This document shows positions 51,968 through 60,648 of a stretch of DNA of 64,000 bases, piece after piece; position 1 is the stretch's first letter; each line of letters begins with the position of its first letter. Location of the stretch: positions 41,960,862 to 42,024,861 of the forward strand of contig NC_091298.1 of NCBI RefSeq assembly GCF_038502225.1. Direction: 5' to 3'. The position numbers and the translations under genes were made by a program. Below the pieces are notes generated by a model, which worked only from the letters and a program-made list of their open reading frames with translations, was not told the DNA's origin and made no database searches. The DNA comes from Cherax quadricarinatus (Eukaryota; Arthropoda; Malacostraca; Decapoda; Parastacidae).

Positions 51968-54912
51968 TGGAAGATAGAGGTATGGGTGTGTGTGGGAAAC
52001 AAGCAGGTTGCAACACTAGGGTTGGAAACAGTAAATGTATAAAAGGCATTCAGCATGAAGTTATAAATAAAGACAATAGAACAGGTCAGCAAACAAAGGG
52101 GGACAGCAGAGGGCAGCAAGGGACTAGCTCCCTTAAGGTTTACTATACTAATAGCAGGAGTGTTAGAAATAAGATAGATGAGCTAAGATTAATTGCAAGT
52201 GCAGGAAACATAGATATTATTGCTATAACAGAGACCTGGCTCAATCTGAAAGATAGAGAGATGCCCTCTGAATGTCACATACAAGGCTATAAATTATTCC
52301 ACACTGACAGGGTCAACAGGAAAGGTGGTGGAGTAGCGATGTATGTCAGAGACAATTTAAATTGTTGTGTTAGACAAGATATTAAATTAGAAGCGTCAGC
52401 CACTGAATCTGTTTGGTTACAGCTTCTCGAGGGCCGAGAAAAACTAATTTTGGGTGTGATTTACAGGGCCCCAAATCTTGATAGGGAGTGCAGTAAACTT
52501 CTATGGGACGAAATTCGTAAGGCATCTACATACGAAAATGTTGTGCTAATGGGAGATTTCAACTATAGACAGATTGACTGGAGCAATTTGACAGGAAATT
52601 TAGAGTCGGGTGACTTTCTTGATACGATCCAGGATTGTTTTTTAAAACAGTTTGTGACAGAGCCAACTAGGGGAAATAACCTCCTTGACTTGGTTCTTGC
52701 CAGTAGGGAAACACTAATTAATAATCTTGAGGTTAATGATGAGCTTGGGGAGAGTGATCACAAATCACTCAGTTTTAACATATCATGGAATTCCCCTAAT
52801 AATGGCAATCAAGTCTCCGTCCCTGACTTTCGCTTGGCTGATTTCATAGGACTGAAAAATTACTTAGGTGGGCTGAACTGGAATGACCTGACTAGGGGTC
52901 AGGTAGGTGGTGATGGTTGCCGATATGATGCTTTCCAGGGCATAGTTCTAGCTGCTCAGTCAAATTATGTTCCAAATAGGGAAATCAGATCAAACAAAAA
53001 TGATCCTAAATGGATGAACAATAGATTAAAATATCTGATTGGTCAAAAGAGAGGCATATATAGGCAAATCAAAAGAGGAGAGGGGCAATTAAGAAATCGA
53101 TATATTCAGTTAAAGAGAGAAATAAAAAAGGGAATTAGAAAAGCAAATAGAGATTATGAGGTTAAAGTTGCAAGAGAATCGAAGACTAACCCAAAAGGAT
53201 TCTTTCAGGTATACAGAAGTAAGATCAGGGACAAGATAGGCCCACTCAAAAGTTCCTCGGGTCAGCTCACTGACAGTGATAAGGAAATGTGTAGAATTTT
53301 TAACACATACTTCCTCTCAGTTTTTACACAGGAGGATACCAGCGATATTCCAGTAATGATAAATTATGTAGAACAGGACGATAATAAACTGTGCACTATT
53401 AGGGTCACAAGTGACATGGTCCTTAGGCAAATAGATAAATTAAAACCTAACAAATCCCCAGGCCCTGATGAACTGTATGCAAGGGTTCTAAAGGAATGTA
53501 AAGAGGAGCTTAGCACACCTTTGGCTAATCTTTTCAACATATCACTACAAACTGGCATGGTGCCAGATAAGTGGAAAATGGCAAATGTGATACCTATTTT
53601 CAAAACAGGTGACAGGTCCTTAGCTTCGAACTATAGACCAATAAGCCTAACCTCCATAGTGGGAAAATTTATGGAATCAATAATTGCCGAGGCAGTTCGT
53701 AGCCACCTTGAAAAGCATAAATTAATCAACGAATCTCAGCATGGTTTTACAAAGGGGCGTTCCTGCCTTACGAATTTATTAACTTTTTTCACTAAGGTAT
53801 TTGAGGAGGTAGATCATGGTAATGAATATGATATTGTGTATATGGACTTCAGTAAGGCTTTTGACAGGGTCCCACATCAGAGACTATTGAGGAAAATTAA
53901 AGCACATGGAATAGGAGGAGAAATTTTTTCCTGGATAGAGGCATGGTTGACAAATAGGCAGCAGAGAGTTTGCATAAATGGGGAGAAATCAGAGTGGGGA
54001 AGCGTCACGAGCGGTGTTCCACAGGGGTCAGTGTTGGGCCCCCTGCTGTTCACAATCTACATAAACGACATAGATGAGGGCATAAAGAGCGACATCGGCA
54101 AGTTTGCCGATGACACCAAAATAGGCCGTCGAATTCATTCTGACGAGGACATTCGAGCACTCCAGGAAGATTTGAATAGACTGATGCAGTGGTCGGAGAA
54201 GTGGCAGATGCAGTTTAATATAGACAAATGCAAAGTTCTAAATGTTGGACAGGACAATAACCATGCCACATATAAACTAAATAATGTAGATCTTAATATT
54301 ACGGATTGCGAAAAAGATTTAGGAGTTCTGGTTAGCAGTAATCTGAAACCAAGACAACAGTGCATAAGTGTTCGCAATAAAGCTAATAGAATCCTTGGCT
54401 TCATATCAAGAAGCATAAATAATAGGAGTCCTCAGGTTGTTCTTCAACTCTATACATCCTTGGTTAGGCCTCATTTAGATTATGCTGCACAGTTTTGGTC
54501 ACCGTATTACAGAATGGATATAAATTCTCTGGAAAATGTACAAAGGAGGATGACAAAGATGATCCCATGTATCAGAAACCTTCCCTATGAGGATAGACTA
54601 AGGGCCCTGAAACTGCACTCTCTAGAAAGACGTAGAATTAGGGGGGATATGATTGAGGTTTATAAGTGGAAGACAGGAATAAATAAAGGGGATGTAAATA
54701 GTGTGCTGAAAATATCTAGCCTAGACAGGACTCGCAGCAATGGTTTTAAGTTGGAAAAATTCAGATTCAGGAGGGATATAGGAAAGTACTGGTTTGGTAA
54801 TAGAGTTGTGGATGAGTGGAACAAACTCCCAAGTACCGTTATAGAGGCCAGAACGTTGTGTAGCTTTAAAAATAGGTTGGATAAATACATGAGTAGATGT
54901 GGGTGGGTGTGA
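51967..54912 (+). CDS. LINE ORF2: APE endonuclease and reverse transcriptase
   Basis: 981 residues, uninterrupted. Endonuclease at about residues 56-270: YYTNSRSV, AITETW (Glu89), GGGVAMYVRD, MGDFNYRQIDW (196-199 GDFN) and GESDHKSL (Asp264-His265). RT at about 480-760: KSPGPDELY, NYRPISLTS, QHGFTKGRSC, YMDFSKAFDRVPH (first catalytic Asp), TSGVPQGSVLGPLLF, and KFADDTKI with FADD at 713-716. The C-terminal part has the LVRPHLDYAAQFWSP and LPYEDRLRAL blocks usual for this group. The enzyme nicks target DNA and primes cDNA synthesis there. Every catalytic motif I looked for is present, so this may be a source copy. Start chosen at the TGATG overlap with ORF1. Confidence 0.93.
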   Translation: MEDRGMGVCGKQAGCNTRVGNSKCIKGIQHEVINKDNRTGQQTKGDSRGQQGTSSLKVYYTNSRSVRNKIDELRLIASAGNIDIIAITETWLNLKDREMPSECHIQGYKLFHTDRVNRKGGGVAMYVRDNLNCCVRQDIKLEASATESVWLQLLEGREKLILGVIYRAPNLDRECSKLLWDEIRKASTYENVVLMGDFNYRQIDWSNLTGNLESGDFLDTIQDCFLKQFVTEPTRGNNLLDLVLASRETLINNLEVNDELGESDHKSLSFNISWNSPNNGNQVSVPDFRLADFIGLKNYLGGLNWNDLTRGQVGGDGCRYDAFQGIVLAAQSNYVPNREIRSNKNDPKWMNNRLKYLIGQKRGIYRQIKRGEGQLRNRYIQLKREIKKGIRKANRDYEVKVARESKTNPKGFFQVYRSKIRDKIGPLKSSSGQLTDSDKEMCRIFNTYFLSVFTQEDTSDIPVMINYVEQDDNKLCTIRVTSDMVLRQIDKLKPNKSPGPDELYARVLKECKEELSTPLANLFNISLQTGMVPDKWKMANVIPIFKTGDRSLASNYRPISLTSIVGKFMESIIAEAVRSHLEKHKLINESQHGFTKGRSCLTNLLTFFTKVFEEVDHGNEYDIVYMDFSKAFDRVPHQRLLRKIKAHGIGGEIFSWIEAWLTNRQQRVCINGEKSEWGSVTSGVPQGSVLGPLLFTIYINDIDEGIKSDIGKFADDTKIGRRIHSDEDIRALQEDLNRLMQWSEKWQMQFNIDKCKVLNVGQDNNHATYKLNNVDLNITDCEKDLGVLVSSNLKPRQQCISVRNKANRILGFISRSINNRSPQVVLQLYTSLVRPHLDYAAQFWSPYYRMDINSLENVQRRMTKMIPCIRNLPYEDRLRALKLHSLERRRIRGDMIEVYKWKTGINKGDVNSVLKISSLDRTRSNGFKLEKFRFRRDIGKYWFGNRVVDEWNKLPSTVIEARTLCSFKNRLDKYMSRCGWV

Positions 54913-55085
54913 GTTGGACCTGATAGCTTGTGCTAACAGGTCGGTTGCCGTGTTCCTCCCTTAAGTCAATGTGACCTGACCTGACTAGGTTGGGTGCATT
55001 GGCTTAAGCCGGTAGGGACTTGGACCTGCCTCGCATGGGCCAGTAGGCCTTCTGCAGTGTTCCTTCGTTCTTATGTTCTTATGTT

Positions 55086-55856
55086 TCTACTTCTTATTAT
55101 CACAATGGTATACTTTTTCATGTTATTTTGCTATTTCACTTAATATTATATTCAGGAGTAATTCCATTAGTAGCTAAAATGGATTTACTCGACTTTATAA
55201 TATTATCTGGTCGTATTACTTAGCTTTGTATATAGGTAGGTCGTTTAATTAGTATCAACTGCTGGTGCGACCTGGCCAAGCACTAGTAGGTGTTTTGAGT
55301 TACTCAACCCCTGCTCCGACCGAGACAAAGTGGGCTGGTAAATCCTCACTGAGTTCAGTTCATACCTTCCTCTGGACCAGAAAGGGTCAAGGGGAGTATC
55401 CACCTCTAAAACCACCATTTGCCTCTCTAGAAAATCCTAGGAATTTTCGGGAACTCATTGCTAACACTTATCTCGGTTGGAGAAGGCAGTTAAGAAGCTC
55501 TTAGAGAAAGTGAAGCCAAGTGAGCAAGCCTCTGTAGTGTAAGAGGACTTATTGTAAACTGAACCCTATCATAAGAAATCTATTAATGTGTTCGAGTTTT
55601 TAGGCAACGCCTGTGCATGTACATATACTAATATTTCGTGACTCACTCACTGAGCCATTTGTAAATACTTGACCTAGTACTGTGATCTTTTAATGAGAAA
55701 TGGTAAAAGTATTCTACTCATAGTGCGAAATGTGAGAAGGTGGATTTAAGTGATTGTTATGATTATTAATAAATTAAATAGAAACTAAGAAAATTCTAGT
55801 TTATTTCGTTACGAAAAGCACTATAACCCAGGGACCAACTGACTATGTTCATAACA
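55086..55856 (+). other. Probable LTR (3' part) of gypsy element A
   Basis: AT-rich sequence after the LINE, ending ...CATAACA three bases before a primer-binding-site-like string. An AATAAA-like string lies near 55770. I saw no matching second copy in the window, so assignment as an LTR rests on position only. A 79-codon frame at 55265-55504 is not recognised. Confidence 0.4.
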
Positions 55857-55859
55857 TAG

Positions 55860-55871
55860 TGGGGGCCTGTC
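55860..55871 (+). promoter_or_regulatory. Candidate primer-binding site of element A
   Basis: TGGGGGCCTGTC begins with TGG, the complement of a tRNA CCA end, and lies three bases after the CATAACA end of the presumed LTR. The tRNA is not identified. Confidence 0.4.
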
Positions 55872-55899
55872 AGGGATTTGCTCTCTGATCCAAGGTGCT

Positions 55900-58732
55900 G
55901 GAGGAAATATCAGCCCTAGGAAGTAAGTGCCAGTCCCATGAAAGTGAGCTGCTGTTCAGGTTCCCATAAAATTAACTGTGGAGGCTCAAATACAACAGTT
56001 AATATGTGAGTTAGCCTTGGAGGATTTGAAGTCTTTAAAACTTCAGAAGTGCTGACAAATTGCCGTATGCCTAAGAGTGAATGTTGCAACCCCTGAATTG
56101 GTTGCAATGATTAATATGTATATATATAATTATTACCTTTTCATATAATTTTATATTGTTTATATTTGCGATAATAGCTAAATCGTGAATATATTGCTTT
56201 ATAATATTATTTGACTTAGTTACCTGTTGTAAGGTAGGATGTAACATATTATGTGCTCAGTTCAAGTCTTGATTGTCTAACTACTGTAATTATCGCTCTT
56301 TGCTCGTTCCCCTGCAGGCTTCTTGCTGGGCAGTACTGTCCACGGAGCTATCACGTGATCGAGGGGGGTGTCCTCTCCTCGCCTGAAGTATTCAGTCTGG
56401 TCTAGACTCTTTTGGAGGTTGGACAGATTGTCTGTCTCATTATTCTTGTTAGTTCTGTAGAACTCTGTTCACAGAACATTGTACAGACTTAGTGATTTTC
56501 GACGTTGTACTGAGGTTGTGTGTCGCATAGACACTCTGAACAACTCAGGTCCTGAGCTGTAGCTTCTGACCTAACTTGTACTGGTATCTGTGTATTATCA
56601 CAGTCGGGGATTTTCTTATGTTGAACTTAGATTCAGTAGTATGGGAGTTTTGTGACTTTTGTGAAGGATCTGCGGATGGTCCCTACTTAGGGCTGTTACA
56701 TTATCTCCTTGTTCCTAATTCTGTGTCGCAGTTGCTTGTTATATTGCTATTGGGCTTAGCATTCTTTTTATTGCTCAAACAGACTGTTCTGACTGCCAGT
56801 TGGTCAAGAAGTTAGTTTATTTGATGACTTTGTCAGTCACTTGTTTAAGTCTAGTTGAGTCGTGAGACATAGCGAACTACTTAGAGCACTTACACACATA
56901 CACACTTACTTGTACATATTTGTAATATCTTATTAAATGTTAATGTACCAGACGGTACTTAATAATTATAAATGTGATATGTGCTTTCAGCACAATAATA
57001 CTTTACTCGAGAGAAGTGATATTATTTTGATTACTGTGATTAATTTAATTTGATAATATACCTCTAGACTTAATAAATTTATTAAATTTTATTTTCTCTA
57101 GTTAGTAGCCTACCAGTTGTAATCCTGAAGCACTAATGAATCATACTGAATTCTAATGGATAATTTGACAAGGATACTGACTAATTGTTATGAAAACCCA
57201 GTAACAAGCTGGATGCTAGAAGGGCAGTCCTTTCTAGTATTCACTGGAGATCTCTAAGCTTTTAGAATCGCGTTTTTCGTAACAGTGAAGTATAACAAAT
57301 ATTACACCGCCGAGATCACTCGATCTATTCTGAGAAACATGCTGTTCCCGGAGCAAGGGGAGGTGGATGACATTGACGATACTGATGAGGCAAGTCATCA
57401 GTATCGTCAGTATCTCAGTTTGAAGACTTGGACCGATCTCTTGGAGCAGAAGGACTTAATCTTGGTGGCATTCCAACTTCCCTACGCTCTGGTGATGTGG
57501 CTGAGCCAGAATCAAAGGGTGCTGTTGAGCTGACATCTCTGGGAGAGGTGCCTGAAATTGGGGCGTCTAATCACCAAGTTTCCGACTCTGGTTCACAAGA
57601 AGCACCCAGCGCAGGTGCTCGACCCAAGGAAAGACAGGAAAACTTGTATCCTCCAACTCCTCCACTACTGACTGGGTCCATATCCAAGACCCAGTTCGAA
57701 AGAATGGAGCGCCTTATTATTTTACAAATGGCCCAAATAGAAGCCCAAAGGAAGCTGAATGCAGAAGAGTTTGAGAGGGTCACCATACTCTACGAACGTC
57801 AGCGGCAAAGGGAAGGAGTTGCGAGGCCCGAGGCCCCCAGAAATCTTTTCGACATTCATAAAGCAGCATCATTGGTGCCCAAGTTTTGCGAGTCTGATCT
57901 GGACACGTATTTCGATACGTTCGAAAATCACGCTCGAGCTATGCAGTGGCCCCGAAAATTCTGGGCTGTCTTGTTGCATACGACGCTGACTGGTAAAGCT
58001 CGAGAATGTACCACGGCATTGCCTTACGAAAAGTACATACAATATGACTCTGTCAAAAAGGTCATACTGGAGACCTATGATCTACACCCTTTGAGCTACC
58101 AGCAAGCCTTCTGTACCCTGCAAAGGTTACCAGGGCAAACTTGGGTGGATTTCACCAGGCAGAAGAAGGTAGCTTTCGAGAGGTGGCAAAGAGCCTCACA
58201 AAGCAACACTGAAAGCAGCCTAACCCAATTAATACTACAAGAGGACTTCTATAATTCTATATCTCGGGATTTGCGGTAGTTCCTGATCGACCATCCAACG
58301 CCTGATGTGATGGAGACCGCTGCACGGGCCGATCGCTACGAGATCTCCAGCCAGCTGACCCGTAATAGAACATCCAGAGAGGAAGCAGTAAAATTGGGCC
58401 AGAAGGTTCGACCAGTTAAGTCAAGAACAGAACCTCGCCAAAAGTTTCCTTCAGAAGCAGTGACCTCTTGAACCCTGGATAAGCCATGCAATGGTGACCG
58501 GTTTCAACCAAGACAGAACCGGGAGGTGTATAAAGCCAGGAAGAACTTGTCCTGTTCATATTGCCAAAAGGGAGGTCATGTGAGAAAAAATTGTTATCAG
58601 CTGGAAAGGGATAGGAAATATAAGTATCGAGAAGGTGCTCCTATTCAGATGGTGTCTTCAGTAGCCCATATGCAGGGATATCTACAGACGGATCTACGGC
58701 TGGCAGGACCGAAGACCACTTCATCGAGATGA
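55900..58732 (+). pseudogene. Gag of Ty3/gypsy element A, interrupted by a solo LTR
   Basis: N-terminal coding sequence around 55981-56081 (AQIQQLICELALEDLKSLKL) continues in the same frame at 57285 (KYNKYYTAEITRSILRNML) once the solo LTR and one TSD copy are discounted. A frame change near 57400 leads to the main part: a coiled-coil-like Gln/Arg region (57690-57830), then capsid (LVPKFCESDLDTYFDTFENH, TLTGKARECTTALPYEKY, VKKVILETYDLHPLSYQ). This resembles the Gmr1-type capsid region from which the vertebrate SCAN domain is thought to derive. A CCHC zinc knuckle CSYCQKGGHVRKNC is at about 58550. Stops at 58277-58279 and near 58469 show decay. Gag ends at TGA 58730-58732. Confidence 0.75.
56082..57284 (+). 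mobile_element. Solo LTR (Gmr1-type family) with 5-bp TSD GTGAA
   Basis: 1203 bp beginning TGTTGCAACCCCTGAA and ending TTTTTCGTAACA (TG...CA). It is flanked by GTGAA on both sides (56077-56081 and 57285-57289), the usual 4-6 bp duplication of Ty3/gypsy integration. It is homologous to the LTRs at 58892-60111 and 38727-40041. No internal element sequence of its own family lies next to it, so it is a solo LTR left by LTR-LTR recombination, sitting inside gag of element A. Confidence 0.88.
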
Positions 58733-58891
58733 CCAGAGACGAGGGCCATCTCAGGGCAAGAAATTGAAAAGGCAATGAGCCCATATTTTTCAAAAGGAAA
58801 AGCTGGCATTGACGAGTGTCAAGTGGTACCTGTTAAAACCTATAGGGATACGGGGAGTTACTTGACATTGTTAAAAAAGGGAATCCTCTCT
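58733..58891 (+). pseudogene. Start of element A protease, cut by element B
   Basis: In the same frame as gag, after the TGA, the sequence runs to AMSPYFSKGKAGIDE and then TYRDTGSYLTLLKKG with the aspartic-protease DTG. It is clearly related to the protease of element B (63296-63850). The frame stops at 58892 where the LTR of element B begins in opposite orientation. The rest of pol of element A is not in the window, or lies beyond B. Confidence 0.8.
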
Positions 58892-60111
58892 TGTTACAAA
58901 AAACGCGATTCTAAAAGCTTAGAGATCTCCAGTGAACACTAGAAAGGACTGCCCTTCTAGCATCCAGCCTGTTACTGGGTTTTCGTAACAAGTAGTCAGT
59001 ATCCTTGTCCAATTATCCATTAAAATTCAGCATTATTTAATAGTGCTTCAGGATTACAACTGGTAGGCTACTAACTAGAGAAATTAAAATTTAATAAATT
59101 TATTAATCATTAAGTTGTCTAGAGGTATATTATCAAATTAAATTAAATTAAATTAATCACAGTAATCAAAATAACATCATCTCTCGTTTACAGTATTATT
59201 GTGCTGAAAGCACATATCACATTTATAATTCTTAAGTACCGTCTGATACATTAACATTTAATAAGATATTACAAATATGTACAAGTAAGTTTGTGTGTAT
59301 GTGTGTAAGTGCTCCAAGTAGTTCACTATGTCTCACGACTTGACTAGACTTAAACAAGTGACTGACAAAGTCCTCACATAAACTAACTTCTTGACCAACT
59401 GGCAATCAGAACAGTCTGCTTGAACAATAAAAAGAATGCTAAGCCCAATAGCAATATAACAAGCAACTGCAACACTGAATCAGGAACAAGGAGATAATAT
59501 AACGACACTAAGTAGGGACCATCTGCAGATCCTCCACAAAAGTCACAAAACTCCCATACTACTGAATCTAAGTTCAGCATAAGAAAATCCCCAACTGTGA
59601 TAATACACAGATACCAGTACAAGTTAAGTGAGAAGTTACAGCTCAGGACCTGAGTTACTCAGAGTGTCTATGAGACACACAACCTCAGTACAACATCGAA
59701 AATCACTAAGTCTATACAATGTTCAGTGAACAGAGTTCTACAGAACTAACAAGAATAATGAGACAGACAATCTGTCCGACCACCAAGAGAGTCTAGAGCA
59801 GACTGAATACTTTAGGAGAGGTGAGGACACCCCCCTCCCCTCGATCACGTGATAGCTCCGTGGACAGCAGTCGCCCAGCAAGAAGCCGGCAATATAACGA
59901 GCAAGGAGCGATAATTACAGTAGTTTGACAATCAAGACTTGAACTGAGCACATATTATGTTACATCCAACCTAACAAGTCAAATAACAATATAAAGCAAT
60001 ACATTTACGATTTAGCTATTATCGCAAATACAAGCAATATAAAATTATATGAAAAGATAATAATTATATATATACATAATAATCATTGCAACCCATTCAG
60101 GGGTTGCAACA
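58892..60111 (-). mobile_element. 3' LTR of gypsy element B
   Basis: 1220 bp, on the minus strand starting TGTTGCAACCCCTGAATG (plus coordinate 60111) and ending TTTTTTGTAACA (58892). It is homologous over its length to the solo LTR in inverted orientation. It is preceded on its coding strand by a G7 polypurine tract (60112-60118). The inserted end interrupts the protease of element A. The 5' LTR lies beyond the window. Confidence 0.88.
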
Positions 60112-60118
60112 CCCCCCC
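60112..60118 (-). promoter_or_regulatory. Polypurine tract of element B
   Basis: Seven Gs on the minus strand directly abut the LTR start TGTTGCAACC, the expected place and composition for the plus-strand primer. Confidence 0.7.
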
Positions 60119-60648
60119 AACACGACAGACGGTCGCACTAGGAGTTGCATTAATGTCTTTCACATTACTGATTACTCAGGTTACATTACTAACAATATAA
60201 TATAAACATTAATCAGAGTCTCTCTTGTGCCAAGCACCTCTACAATTTCACAGCATCTGTCACTAGGATATGCCCCTAGTACTAGGGCAGTACACAGTAT
60301 CATATCTCTGCATACCCGCGGTTATGTACATCAGTGTAGAGACAGGATAGCGCAGATGAGTAGGGCACGTTGAGGCTCGAACATAGTAGAGGAGACTGCA
60401 TTCCACTCTTAAGTAGTGGTTGTGGAATGCTATGCAGTATGGACATCTGAGTATGAAACAGCTTAAGGTGTGTAGTGAGGGGGGTGGTCTGCGGCAGGAC
60501 AGTGTTCCGCCAAGCAGTAACATCGCCCACACGACACTACCCACTCAATACTCAGCTTATGTCTCCTTACACACAACAATACTGTGAATACATAAATATA
60601 ATAATTAGACATGAGTATACATAGTTAATATGGGCTGGAGGGATTAAG
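60119..60648 (-). other. 3' noncoding region of element B
   Basis: About 530 bp between the pol stop and the polypurine tract, similar to 40042-40640 in copy 1. Small frames differ between the copies. No envelope-like gene is present. Confidence 0.6.

Larger units (their letters stand above)
50907..55085 (+). mobile_element. Apparently complete LINE (CR1/L2 group) with two intact ORFs
   Basis: The element contains a 5' UTR, ORF1 (51041-51967), ORF2 (51967-54912), a 170-bp 3' UTR and a 3' end of TTCTTATGTTCTTATG. Both frames are open and keep their catalytic motifs, so it may be active or recently active. An esterase-type ORF1 with an APE endonuclease and no RNase H fits the CR1/L2 group. The truncated copy at 3270-3476 shares the 3' end. 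The 5' boundary is placed where the satellite stops; a TSD was not identified. Confidence 0.88.

Noticed and set aside
57285..57300. Start of gag at the first codon after the LTR with LTR 56082-57284 as the element's own 5' LTR
   Set aside because: The GTGAA duplication on both sides and in-frame gag sequence upstream of the LTR show that the LTR is a later insertion.
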